A DNA stretch of 29,016 bases, taken from Didymodactylos carnosus. Its lineage: Eukaryota > Rotifera > Eurotatoria > Philodinida > Philodinidae. The position numbers and the translations under genes were made by a program. Every line of letters begins with the position of its first letter. Position 1 is the stretch's first letter. The stretch lies in the NCBI GenBank assembly GCA_905250885.1, contig CAJNOQ010001728.1:1-29016 (forward strand). Reading direction: 5' to 3'. The notes beneath the pieces were generated by a model, which was not told the origin of the DNA, did not search any database, and was given only the letters and a program-made list of their open reading frames with translations. Positions 1 to 10,397 of this stretch are shown here, one piece after another.

Positions 1-396
1 CTCTCATGCCATTAGAAAGAGGATCATGAAAAACCTATAAAAAAATGGTTCATGAAATTTTAGTTCACTCATAAAGCTAAAGTCCGCCTGCTCTAGCAAA
101 AAATGCCCACTGTGAACCACTATCTGGATATACGCCTGACAGAGAAAATAAAGAAAGATTTATTATGATAACTATTCCTATTCTTAACCCTTTACCCCCG
201 GAGAGCATTTTTTCAAAGATCCAAGAAAGATGACTACTAAAGTGGAGTTTTTGAGTGCTCACTATACCCATTCGATACTTAAAATAAAATGAAGTTGCCT
301 AGGTGACAGAATATAAAATGTCCACAGGTGTGGATATTAGAGAGAAACAATGTGAAAAACACAATTTTTTTCTTTGTGTTATCCGATACTGATTCT
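1..396. other. AT-rich non-coding segment
   Basis: I see no convincing coding exon here. The segment holds a possible piggyBac-type terminus (TTAACCCTTTAC at 184-195) and the first copy of the GTCCACAGGTGTGGATATT word (320-338), each listed separately. Short open frames translate to low-complexity, Phe/Lys/Ser-rich peptides, as expected from AT-rich DNA. Confidence 0.5.
184..201 (+). repeat. piggyBac-like terminal motif
   Basis: TTAA is followed directly by CCCTTTACCCCCGG. Elements of the piggyBac superfamily insert at TTAA and commonly begin with CCC; the form TTAACCCTTTA is frequent. A very similar motif, TTAACCCTTTACGACCGG, lies at 20878-20895. I did not find a matching inverted end (GTAAAGGGTTAA) nearby, so this may be a solo or truncated end. 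Confidence 0.3.
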
Positions 397-644
397 GTCA
401 AAATTCAACATTTTGAGAAAAAAAGGTCATATTCGGAATCATGATCAAAAACTGGATCGAATGACATGGGTCTCAGTGTTTTGGGGAATATTTTGAGTTT
501 GAGTGAAAATTTTAGTTTTGAATTTTTGAAAAAAACGAAAAACTTCGAGGTCATGCAAAACTCCTGGCATCCATGTCATTCAACGCAGTTCTTGCCCCTG
601 AATCTGACTATGACCTTGTTTTTGTCGAAATGTTGAATTTTGAC
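397..644. repeat. foldback (inverted repeat) element
   Basis: The left arm, 397-469, begins GTCAAAATTCAACATTT and ends GAATGACATGG. It is the imperfect reverse complement of 571-644, with roughly 75-80% match by eye and one small length difference. A loop of about 100 bases, rich in TTTTGA words, separates them. The structure suggests an old MITE-like foldback element. Flanking duplications are not evident. Confidence 0.55.
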
Positions 645-1844
645 CAAGAAGATGGCAAAGCACAGATCCAATTTTAGAGTTTTTCATGCTAAATTCATAA
701 AAATTGAATTTTTCGACAACCAAGTAAAATTTTTCAAAATCGGCAAATACTTTTTTTCTCATGAGTATATAAGTTAGAATAAAGTATGAAAGAGAATTTT
801 ATCTTCCGAACTAGATAGGCTTGCATGATTAGCCAGCGGGTCTTTTACCATCCTGCTCGTCATCAACAGTTCTCAAAGTCAATTTCAGTTTCAAAATTTC
901 CAAAATCCGTTTTCTAGACCCAGTTTTTGATGGAGAGTAAGAAAAAATTATTTTGGAATTTTTGAAAATAGAATGAATGGTTGAATTTTGAGTTTTATTC
1001 AAAATTTTGCCTATTTTCACATATTTTTGAAAAATTGATATTTAAAATTTTTTCAACGAAAAATATGTTCCAAAATTGTGGTATTCAGTTTTTCTATGCA
1101 ACTCGATATACTCTATCTATCTATGACAAAAAGACGAAAACTAAAATTTTGCGTCTTACAAGAAAAGAAGAGAATAAAAGAATGTGTACATGTTTAAAAA
1201 TTAGTACTTTCTATGTCACTCCCTTCTATTGTCCACAGGTATGGATATTTGAGTACTGGACACGGTGCATGAAGACACCTTCACAGAAAATTTCTTTTCT
1301 TGTGTAATTGTAGAAAGAATCCTTGTAGCAATAGTTATCTATCACTACTTCTGAAAATCCTTGTATTGCTAAAGCTATGGGAAAAGCTTTTAAAAAAATT
1401 CAAAATTTGAAACTCTTTAATTTCAGAAGTTAATTATCTCAGTCAAGATCCATACAAAAAAGTTTCTTTTTTACCAATCGAAAGCTTATGAAGTCTCCAA
1501 GGTTGGAATAAGATCCGGTTCTGATATGATGCTTCGTTATTTTTGTATATCGATTTTGTCTATGTCCACGCGTGTGGACATCTGAGGGTAAACGGTTAAC
1601 TACTTGTATCCTATCATTTATAAGACAAAATGAGACGGATGCATATCACACATACACATAGATTGTGTTTTGACTTCATTAGTTATATTTCGATTATTTT
1701 CTACTAGAATAAGTTCTTGTCTTATTACATTCTTTTTCTTTTTCACAGAAAGACACGAGTACTTCATGTCTTCAAAGGAAACAGCAGCAGAATAGTGCTA
1801 TTTTGTGTATATTAACTATTTTGTTTTTGTGATAAAAAAGAATC
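645..1844. other. non-coding segment with GTCCACAGG words
   Basis: No gene is recognised. The stretch is AT-rich with many TTTTTGAAAA-type runs. Copies two and three of a near-palindromic word occur at 1231-1249 (GTCCACAGGTATGGATATT) and 1564-1579 (GTCCACGCGTGTGGAC). A pyrimidine-rich tract ending in CACAG lies at about 1730-1748, about 100 bases before the MetE-like pseudogene. It could be a relic splice acceptor or 5' region, but nothing confirms this. Confidence 0.4.
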
Positions 1845-2905
1845 ATGCTCACAATTTCTGCCGAACCTATGGACAGTATACCACGTTCCGCGTATTTCAT
1901 TGACGCACTCAAACAGAACAACAGTGATAAAAATCACCTATCACAATTGTATGATGACGCATTACATGTTACAATTAAACAATTTGCTTTAACCCATTCA
2001 CCAGTCATTAGTGATGGTGAACGGTGAACAAAGAAAATCAAGTTTTTTCACGTATCCACTTCAAGAATCCATACAAGTGACAGCTGGTGGTATTGTTATC
2101 CAATTTGTTGATGTTCACACGTGACACTTACCAAAACTTGTTCATGAAGGCCAATTTCAATATCAAACATATGCTGATGAATATTTGACACGAGCGAAAC
2201 AACTAACTAAATTATAGATCAAACAAGCGGTGATCGCTGTTTCGGCATTGATTCTATTGTATCCATAAGAAGAACTGCTTCAGAATTATAGTCGTGAACA
2301 GTTTCTCAATGATTTAGTAAATGAAGCTGGAGCAGATATTAGACAATGTCTAGAAAACGGTGCACATAATGTTCAAATTGGTTTCACAGAAGGACGTTTA
2401 TCACTTAAATTAGATCGAAGTAGCAAATTGTTGAAATCATTTATCGATTTAGATAATCGTGTGTTGGAACGTTTTACCGCTGAAGAACAACAAAAATTAG
2501 GTGTTCATTCATGTTCGAGTGGTGAACAAAGTTCAAAACATAGCGCTGATGTAGACTATGCGCGGTTATTACCTGTGTTATTTGAATTAAACGTTGGCAA
2601 TTTCTAGTAAACAAAATAACGAGGGTATACTCAAATTAATTCGTGACAATATTATACCAAACCAGCGCGTTTTCTTAGATGGTACAAATGTACTTGATAC
2701 ACGAATCGAATCGCCTGATGAGGTATGCCACATAATTTTGGATGCAGTACGAATAATATCCGTCGAACAATTGGGTACAACAGATGATTGTGGCTTTTCA
2801 CTATTTTTAAATGATATGTCAAAATCAAAGGATGTTGCATTTGAAAAAATTACGTCCAAGATTGAAGGAACTAAATTAGCAGAAAACCTACTCTCAAAGA
2901 AATGA
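1845..2905 (+). pseudogene. MetE-like cobalamin-independent methionine synthase pseudogene
   Basis: Read across three frames, this is a nearly complete member of the single-domain MetE-like family (Meth_synt_2 fold, UROD/MetE-like barrel), which transfers a methyl group to a thiol using a bound zinc. Recognisable blocks in order: EPMDSIPRSAYFIDAL (near the start), the SPVISDGE block, QIGFTEGRLSLKLD (about 2378-2420), the zinc-site segment LGVHSC (about 2500-2515), HSADVDYARLLPVLFELNVG (about 2541-2600) and LGTTDDCGFS (about 2773-2802). The reading frame is broken. An extra 7 bases (CGGTGAA, 2022-2028, a near-copy of the preceding TGGTGAA) shift the frame. In-frame stops follow at 2122-2124 (TGA where Arg is expected), 2215-2217, 2266-2268 and 2605-2607, and a second frame change near 2605 appears to be a small deletion. 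The last segment (2594-2905) stays open to its own stop. Rotifers and other animals normally use cobalamin-dependent MetH, so a horizontally acquired gene that later died is my inference. The family call is firm; the exact substrate is not known. Confidence 0.85.
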
Positions 2906-4620
2906 CCATCTGTCGCGTTTGTGTAGTAAAAAGCAGATACAATCTAAGGAAACGGCAGGAAGCCGTATTAGTCGCTGTCAAAAATCAATAGGAACAAGGT
3001 GATGCACAAAAATGAATTCTGTATCTGAGTTACGTCTCTGCCTTAACCAGTGGCCCGAATTTGGGGAGAAGGGGGCGGTATGAATACATAAACTGTATCT
3101 AACAACTTTCACTCAACAAACATTGAGACAAGTGTGAAAACCACTATACTTATGGTTCGATCTTGGATATCGAGTCGAGTTTCATATTTCATATCAATTT
3201 TATCAAAAAACTTCATAATTCTAGTCGTTTTATAAAATCTTAGAATTTTCGGATTTTCACGATCTTAGCAAGGTTTGTCTAAGATCTTACAGAAATATAG
3301 GTGAAATCTTGTTAAAATCTTAATAATATTTCCATATGATCTTAACAAAATTCGAGTAAGTTTCTCAATAGGATAGCATGCCACGCCTGATTACTAAAAT
3401 GTGTGCTGATCAAACTGTAATTCTTACCACTTGTTTTTGTGAACATTTTTTCTGTGATAAAATTATATTTTCTCTCATTTTGTGTTGCTTCACCGTTTTG
3501 GTACATACTGAGAAACCGTTCAAAAATCAGGTTATTTCTTTTTCAAAAATCGCAGTAGAGACATTATGAAATAATATGAAAGTGTGAGACAAAGCGAAAC
3601 GCTGCGTAAAAAGATTTTTAGTCAATCACGAGAATATAAAGTTTCGAGCTTTAATCGGATAGATTAAATAATTAGATTAAATGGGTCACAAAATAAGGAC
3701 CAAAACCTTTTTTTAGAAAAGAAAAAAAAATTTGGCATCTAAAAACGTGAGAAAAAACGAGCTCTTTGATAGAGGATTTGATTCTCTATCCGACGATATA
3801 GTTCTCAGAATTTTTGGAAAAAATATTTAAAAATTTAAATTTTCACCACGAAGATTTGACGACTTGCGTTTGTATTTGAGTCCAGATTTGTAATCATCGT
3901 GGAAAACTGCGTCTAATGATGTATTTTTAAGTTTTGCTCAGGTTAAACCAAAAATTCGAATCTTCTCGTCCGAAGGTGGACCGTTAGCTGGCCACGCCGG
4001 TCACTCTCTCTATTATATTTGCAGATGAAAAAAGTTAACAATATTCACTGTTGCTTTTTTGTAGACCCATTAGACTGAAAAGTGAACTTTTTCAGATCGG
4101 CAAAACTTTTCCGTACAATTGATAAAACCCTTCTTTTACATTGTATAGGTACGGATTAAATATGACAACTATATCAGTCGATAGTCGGGTAAATATACCC
4201 TGACACTCTGTATATTTAGTCATCACTTGTCAATTGTGTGTTAGTTGTCTTCTTCATAACTCTATTAATCTGTAGCTTCTATCGTTCCGTTTGATTGGGT
4301 TATTCACAGAATACCTGACAGACATCTTTTGAAAACAGACAGAACGCAAAAGCTTTTTGTATGATCCTAGACTAAAGTCAAGGAAACAATTTACTGATCG
4401 CTCAATTGTTAGTTAACCGACGGTTTTTTGCGGTGGACGGTCGGTTTTAAGAAATGACAAAAATGCAAAGTTCGGCCAAATTGTAATCGTTATTTTATTC
4501 CTCAGTTCTATTTTATGAGATCTTATAATTAACAGGTATATTGGGAGTGGCGTATGCTTTTCGAAATCCAGCAGATCTAATCTCTTCGAGTAAAATTTTA
4601 GCTTGAGTTTTTACGATTAG
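2906..4620. other. non-coding segment with AAGATCTTA word island
   Basis: I found no gene. At about 3235-3360 there is a cluster of related words (ATCTTAGAATTTT, CTAAGATCTTACAG, AAATCTTGTTAAAATCTTAA, TGATCTTAAC), one of several such islands in this window. A small GGTCGGTTTT / ACCGACGGTT cluster lies at 4415-4455. The rest is AT-rich and featureless by eye. Confidence 0.45.
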
Positions 4621-4649
4621 CTACCCATGAGGGTAATTTTTGTTGAAAA

Positions 4650-5190
4650 CTTGCGATATATCGAGATATTATACTAAATGTGCTGAAATATCGCGATAAT
4701 GAGCAACTCTGTCGCGATATAAAAGTGAATGCAGTTTATCGCAGTCTCTCGATAAAACGCAGTAGGCAAGACTATTGCGGTATACAAGTCATTTAGCGTT
4801 GTAAATACCAGTATGTCAATAAACCGCGATTAATATTTATCGGACTTTATCCTGATAAAAGTACTATCGTTGTATGTGTGATCTTTATCTCCAAAAGCAA
4901 AAGTATCGCGATAAACTTCAATAGATTTTATCGAGTATTATCGTGATAAAAGGGTCATCTCGACAAGAAGCTAAAAGTATCACGATTAAATTTTTATCCC
5001 GATGAATGAGGAGATTAATTTTCCCGTGTTTTGTCTCGATATAAAAGAACATATATGTTCTTTCATTTATTGCTATAGCAATAACTAGTAAGATTACCGA
5101 AGATAACTGATTCATCTCGATAATTTCCGAGGAAAATTATCGTGGTTTTTAAAAACCTTGATAAAATTATCACGATTGAGCTTCTAGTTA
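4650..5190. repeat. TATCGCGATA word array (left)
   Basis: More than a dozen degenerate copies of a TATCGCGATAAA-type palindrome occur in both orientations, for example near 4690, 4712, 4735, 4753, 4906, 4929, 4942, 4980, 5116, 5140 and 5168. Spacing is irregular, so this is not a tandem satellite. Confidence 0.7.
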
Positions 5191-5760
5191 TAGTATTATG
5201 TGGTTTTTTCAAGGGTCATAGGTATATTGTGTGGTATGTTTCCTCTTTACCAGAGATTCTCTTTCCTTCTTTTTGAACAAGAAAATTTCTGCTGCAGTTT
5301 GGATTGGTAGTATACTCCATTTCTCTTCGAATTTGTTTTCTCGCGTCCAGCTAATGCAACACTTTGATCGATGTGGTAATTATTATGAACGTCCAATCAT
5401 ATCATAATGATTTTCATCTATCTTAGTGCCTTGAACACTCTGTTAGTCGTTTTTCTGCCTTAACGAAAAAGTTTGTATTGTTCGAAAACATACCATTGGA
5501 TAGCCCTTGAAATTCTCTACAAAGTAAGCTGGTCACAATATCCAGAAAGGTGGGGCCAGTCATTAAAGTTATGGAAAAGAAGCTTTTGGGTGTACAGTGT
5601 GTCATAATCACAAGAACTCCCTTTTTTTTGACTTTTTAGTAAGAGCTGGAACCAATCTGAATAATGTTTTGAATAGCCCGAAGATTTTTCTATCAGAGAT
5701 GCATATCGTCCTTTCATGAGAAAAGTTGATAATAGAGCTTCAAGGAAACCTGACCGCTGG

Positions 5761-6044
5761 AAAACCAAGTCCTTAGATTTTGGTCCGAAAATTTTGCAAA
5801 CCATATGGCCTGATAGAGCGAAGAATTCTGAACAAAATAAGACATCTCGTGGCATTCTATAGTCCTCTTTCACGTAACTGCAGTCGATTTACCATTAGCT
5901 ACAAAGGGCGTGAAAGTCACCGAAATATTCCGGTGAAAAAGCACGGCAGAATGCTTGCAGATGTCTTATTTGGTTCAGAATTCTTGGCTCTAACAGGCCT
6001 TATGGTTTGCAAAATTTACGGATCAAAATCTAAGGCGTTGGTTG
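5761..6044. repeat. inverted repeat, 87-nt arms
   Basis: 5761-5847 is the reverse complement of about 5959-6044, with roughly 88% identity by eye. Both arms encode the same peptide pattern on opposite strands: DVLFCSEFFALSGHMVCKI on the minus strand and DVLFGSEFLALTGLMVCKI on the plus strand. The separating loop is about 110 bases. It could be a duplicated and inverted remnant of an exon inside the surrounding element, or a hairpin in its own right. Confidence 0.7.
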
Positions 6045-6059
6045 CCGTCGACGGCAACC
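6040..6059. repeat. perfect 20-bp palindrome
   Basis: GGTTGCCGTCGACGGCAACC is perfectly self-complementary and GC-rich in an AT-rich setting. It sits at the outer end of the right arm of the 87-nt inverted repeat. Confidence 0.9.
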
Positions 6060-6096
6060 AAGACGGTGTTTAATGTTATTCATGTTATTAACATGA

Positions 6097-6337
6097 AATT
6101 TATCGCGATAAATGATATTTTTATCCACCCGTCACCGATTTTTCTACTATTTATCGAAAGGAAAAATTCACCGCGATAAATCATAGCAAATTATAATATG
6201 ATATATTTATCGACAGGTATCGCAATTAACGAGATTTCTGCGATGAAAAAGTTCTTTATCGCGATGAATTTTCTTTTAGATAGATACTAGAAAAATCGGT
6301 GACGGGTGGATAAAAATATAATTTATCGCGATAAATT
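6097..6337. repeat. foldback MITE-like unit, 54-bp arms
   Basis: The 54-bp arms 6097-6150 and 6284-6337 are reverse complements with two mismatches. They begin with ATTTATCGCGATAAAT, and both carry the stretch TATCCACCCGTCACCGATTT. The 133-base centre also contains TATCGCGAT variants. The near-identity suggests a recent or conserved structure, either a free-standing MITE or the right end of the larger 4621-6359 element. Confidence 0.75.
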
Positions 6338-7764
6338 TATCGAAAATGCCCTGGGTAGGATGAAATAGTTCTACTTATCCTCTTTATGTTCTGAAAACAT
6401 TTTCGTTTTTTAATTTAATTTTCGTTTATGATTTGACCTTTTCGAGTTACAGAATTTTAAAAATCAAACAGCGGGGTTCTACAAGTCACTTTTTTTTTTC
6501 TTTTATAATTCGTGAAGAGAAAGTCAAGAACAAAACAAATTTGGAATCTTAGATATCAAGGATAAAATTTTGACCATAATCGAATAAGATTTTAGGAGAG
6601 TCGTACTGTAACAACGTTAAAAACTGGATTTCCGGAAAATACATGCCAGTGTTCGGTCAGATAATTCCGGGCATATATCGGATCTTGTATTTCTTATGAA
6701 TTTGAGCTAAATTGAGTCTTTGCTTTCATCTTTAATAACAAAGTGATAAGGGATCATACACCTAATTATGTTGTAGAAATGTTAAATCACTTCTCTCAGA
6801 CAAAATAAATTTCGAAATATTTAGTTTCTCTTCAATGCTTCAAAGGTCGATTTAATGACTTTTTCCCTCACTCTTTGCTATCTCATCTCCTATACAGTTA
6901 AATTGCTTTATTTAATTGGAAGAGAATATGAAATTATACGAAAATATGCTTTATTGTTGAAGGATATCAACTTGTGTGTGTCATCCACTGAAGATGATCG
7001 ATCGGTATTTTTTCAAAAAGTTCCAACATCATATTTAAATAAACAGCAAAAACAGCAGGTTTTTGTACAAATTATTTTGATACTTTTCAATCCTACGTCT
7101 ACAAAACAAATGATCTTCTTACTACGAAGTGTTGTGGTTTTCATATAATGCCTTACATTTGAATGCAATTTTTTTTTTTAGAATGTCCTGGAGTTCTTAT
7201 TGCTTGAATAGGATAGTTACGTTCATCTTCTGGATATTCTGGATATTGATTTTTATAGATAAGCTTTGGACTGTTAATTAAGGGGAGGGGGAAACCACCT
7301 ATAAACCTGCCCTCAAATTATGTCAGTTTGTAGAGTGCATTGAGTACTATGTATCCTCAAGAAATTTCGGCGGTCCTATGAATAGTGATGGAATTATGGA
7401 TTTTTTAACGTTGGACTTTGGTCAAAATTTTTCGTCTAGTGGCTAATTTTCGATATTTCATAAGTCATTGAGGGATAATGACAAAAATGTGATTTAAGTA
7501 CGTTTAGATGCACAATTATTCATAGTTATTATGTATGTAAAAAAGAAAGAAAAAATATCTACCCAATAGACTATTTATAAATTTTTTCTCTGAAACCGAT
7601 GCCAGTTCAGTGTAGTCTGGTCGTTTGCATTCTTTTTTTCTTCAACCTCTTTTGCTCAAATATAACGAACAATACATCATTTGAATCAGCTGCTCAAACG
7701 CTACAAAATCCTATATCTGGTTTTTTAATTTGTCATGGATGTGATGTTTTTTCGAGATTTTTTC

Positions 7765-7801
7765 ATATATGGGCTGTTATATTAATTAACAGCCCATATA
7801 T
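7765..7801. repeat. hairpin with perfect 15-bp arms
   Basis: ATATATGGGCTGTTA (7765-7779) and its exact reverse complement (7787-7801) flank a 7-base loop TATTAAT. There is no U-tract or gene context, so it is not a bacterial-type terminator. Confidence 0.85.
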
Positions 7802-7929
7802 TATTAAAAACGAATGCCAGTGGCTATTTCTTTAATAACTTTTGAACAGTGCGCTTCGAAGACTTACGATTTTCAGCATTGTATAGAGAAGATAATTAGC
7901 TACAAGTTAACATAAAAATATCTTGAAAA

Positions 7930-7949
7930 ATACCACCTGCAGGTGGTAT
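7930..7949. repeat. perfect 20-bp palindrome with PstI core
   Basis: ATACCACCTGCAGGTGGTAT is perfectly self-complementary around CTGCAG. Function unknown. Confidence 0.85.
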
Positions 7950-8297
7950 ACCTTATTAGTCTATGAAAGAGTAGGTCGTGATTTCAAGATCTGCCGGAGT
8001 GTCTCCTGCTTTTCTCATATAGATATGTTAGCGTAAAATGTTCTCTACAAAATGGGAACTAAGCGACCTCTTAACCTTCCGTGGTTCAGGAGCGCCATCG
8101 GATTTGCTTGAAGCCCCAGGATAGATATTTCCTTAGGTGTGGTAATCTCTAAAATGAATGGAAACATGGGTTATCCATCACGCTGAGTCTTGTGGCAATG
8201 TTCATTTTTCGAAAAAAATTCAAAAACCTAGCGAAAACCTATATTAGGTGAAATCGCTCTTGCATGGAAATTCGACTTTTTCATTACCTGGTACACG

Positions 8298-8615
8298 AAC
8301 TTATGCACGCATTTCAAAAACAATGAAGCATTTTGAAGAAAAATTTTCGCTGACAAAGTTGTTCAGGATAATGCTCTTCATACTCTAAGCGGAGCACTTT
8401 TTTCATTTTAGTGGGAAAATTTTGAAAGAAATGCAATTTACACAAATTTTAAGTAGATTTAAAGCTAAAAATTTTTTATTTGTAATTTATTTCAAAATTT
8501 TTCCACTAAAATGAAAAAAATGCTCCGCTTCGAGTATGAAAAGCATTATCCTGAACATCTTTGCGAAAATTTTTCTTCAAAATGCTTCGTTGTTTTTGAA
8601 ATGCATGCATAAGTT
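8298..8615. repeat. long foldback element, ~130-bp arms
   Basis: Arms 8298-8428 and 8489-8615 are reverse complements with about 92% identity by eye, including one 4-base length difference, and flank a 60-base AT-rich loop. The arms start AACTTATGCA and contain GCGGAGCA and TTCAGGATAATGC blocks. This is a typical MITE-like or foldback structure. If transcribed it would form a long double-stranded hairpin. Confidence 0.85.
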
Positions 8616-9298
8616 TCAAAAAATTACTTTAAGGACTCAAACTGCACTATAACGAAAAATGTTAATTTTTTCAGACACCGTTGGTTCAATTTTCATTATA
8701 ACTTGTGGGTATCTGTCACTTAAGCTGCTCTGTCGAACTGCGTAACAATAAGAGTTTCAGCTTCAATTTTGAATTTTTTATAAATTTTTTAAATAGAGGG
8801 TCAAAATCGTATGAAATTCGTAAAAATTTCTTTTCTCAGTAATTACAAGTCTGTTCATCGAGAGCACTTTAAAGTATACACAGCTTGATGCGCTCTACAA
8901 AGTTATGAAAAAAAACGGGGGTGATCGAACATGTCTTGATAATAGACGAGGTATCGTTATCGGTTTTTCGAGTTACTGATGGTATATTAAGCGATTGTAA
9001 CTTTTCACTGCGTTTTCTAGCTCGACGTTGCGATCGTTTTCTTGCTGGTTTCTTCTGATGTTGAGCAGCAGCTGAGACTAAAGAGATGCCTTGAGTAACT
9101 GTGGGCATATTTTTTGGCACGGTTCTTTCGGTGAGTACATATTGAAATCTTGCCTTTGAGCAACGTTGTTGTGTATTATTGACTGTTGCGGTAGTTGAAT
9201 TAACTGCTGCTTGTTATTAATTTGATTTCGTCATCGTTTTTTCAGTGAGGGACGAACAGACACTCGCTGTTCGATTACGGGATAATTCAGTGTAGGTG
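8616..9298. other. intergenic; possible minus-strand coding remnant
   Basis: Between about 9214 and 8869 (minus strand) an open frame without an upstream stop reads a basic segment (KKPARKRSQRRARKRSEKL), followed by LNIPSVTRKTDNDTSSI. The basic stretch could be a nuclear-localisation or nucleic-acid-binding segment of a retroelement ORF, but no catalytic domain is near it and I do not recognise the protein. Confidence 0.25.
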
Positions 9299-9527
9299 TA
9301 AGCATCAGAACGGGTTCAAGACTTCAGGATATGGTCGATTTTCTCCGCTTAATGGGATTATAATATCGAAAAAATCGAAAAAGCATATCTGCGGTAATGG
9401 GTTTTCCAGAAATGCTTTTGGAAAACCTTAGGGTTTTGTAGACTTTCTTTTAAGATCTCCTGTAAATAGGATATAGAATAGCTTAAATACTTTATATTCT
9501 GAAGTCCTGAACCCGTTCTGATGCTTA
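9299..9527. repeat. inverted repeat, 34-bp arms
   Basis: 9299-9332 (TAAGCATCAGAACGGGTTCA onward) is the reverse complement of 9494-9527 with about two mismatches. The 161-base centre is AT-rich with TTTTCC/GGAAAA words. Probably a small MITE; no convincing target duplication. Confidence 0.7.
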
Positions 9528-10397
9528 TCGAATGAATTGTGACTTTTGTAATAGGTGAAAACAGCCTGAAAACCCAAATTTTCGTAAAACTCGCTTTTCG
9601 GTAGACTTTTAGAACTTTTTCTAAAAATAAATATTACCACGAGACTCAGCATGATCGATTATCTATAGTCCATCCGTTTTCAAGGCTACCAATAGTCACC
9701 GAATGCCAGCCCTGGGACTCGCAAGAAATCCGACACAGCTCCGGAGCCGCGGAAAACCAAGGTCTCACTTGACCCTCACTTTGAAGAGGATACCTTGGGC
9801 TATCATATAATGGAAGAAAATCAATACAATCCTATTGAAAACTTTTACACACGGCCTGGTTTTCCAAAGATCTCTTCGCTGTTTCTCTTTGGTTTTCAGT
9901 AAAAGCCGTTTTTCTCAGCGAGGACAAGGAATTTAAAAAGAAGCTCTCCGTACTTTTCAAGCTGGTCTCTTGGCCGATCTAGTGGTGTATGAATCAAACG
10001 TATAGCTCTTCACCCAAAAAACTAGATAGGTTTACAAGATGAGTCACACCTCATTGGACACCCGTCGGTTTGGACATCCATGGCGGACGAGTGTTTACCT
10101 TTGAAATGAACTGAAAACTTTTTTCTAAATCAGTTTTCAACGCTGATTCAGAAAAAAATAGTTTCAACCTTCCATCTTGTAATAAAACTTCAAAAAGGTC
10201 AATTCTACGATAAAGGTCATTTTTTTCGATTTTTTAGACCTTTGCAGTATTTCGAGTTTTTCTCCATGAAAAAAGGACTTTTAAATATTTTAAAGGTGAT
10301 ATTCGTGATCAGTTGAACAAGACGAATCAGAATATGTATGACAAATTGAAAAATAAAACCCACTCGAATTTTGCATTAGCTGCACCTTATGTTCTAA
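9528..10397. other. non-coding segment
   Basis: No gene is recognised. The part from about 9690 to 9780 is noticeably more GC-rich (CAGCTCCGGAGCCGCGG) than its surroundings, but no frame there stays open over a useful length. Confidence 0.4.

Larger units (their letters stand above)
4621..6359. mobile_element. non-autonomous transposon with TATCGCGATA subterminal arrays
   Basis: The left edge reads CTACCCATGAGGGTAATTTT (4621-4640). The right edge, read on the opposite strand from 6359, begins CCTACCCAGGGCATTTTCG, giving a short imperfect terminal inverted repeat. Just inside both edges are dense clusters of the palindrome TATCGCGATA and its variants (ATCGTGATAA, ATCACGATTA, TCTCGATAAA): about 4650-5190 on the left and 6097-6345 on the right. 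Multiple subterminal copies of a short word are a known hallmark of transposase-binding sites in several DNA transposon superfamilies. No transposase is visible inside. The boundaries and the unity of the element are inferred, and no clear target duplication was found. Confidence 0.45.
6360..8297. other. non-coding segment, two weak possible exons
   Basis: No gene is assigned. An open stretch at 6855-7061 ends at a possible donor (CAGCAG|GTTTTT) and its translation (YLIGREYEIIRKYALLLKDI) is less low-complexity than its surroundings; I cannot identify it. An ATG at 7599 opens a 78-residue frame with a hydrophobic, signal-like start (about residues 5-20), but it runs through a strong hairpin and is probably chance. 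Two palindromes are listed separately. Confidence 0.3.

Noticed and set aside
3140-3170. GGTTCGATCTTGG as a tRNA B-box
   Set aside because: No cloverleaf arms or A-box fit around it.
7599-7835. Possible small secreted protein
   Set aside because: Hydrophobic start but the frame passes through the 7765-7801 hairpin and ends in AT-rich filler; kept only as a remark.
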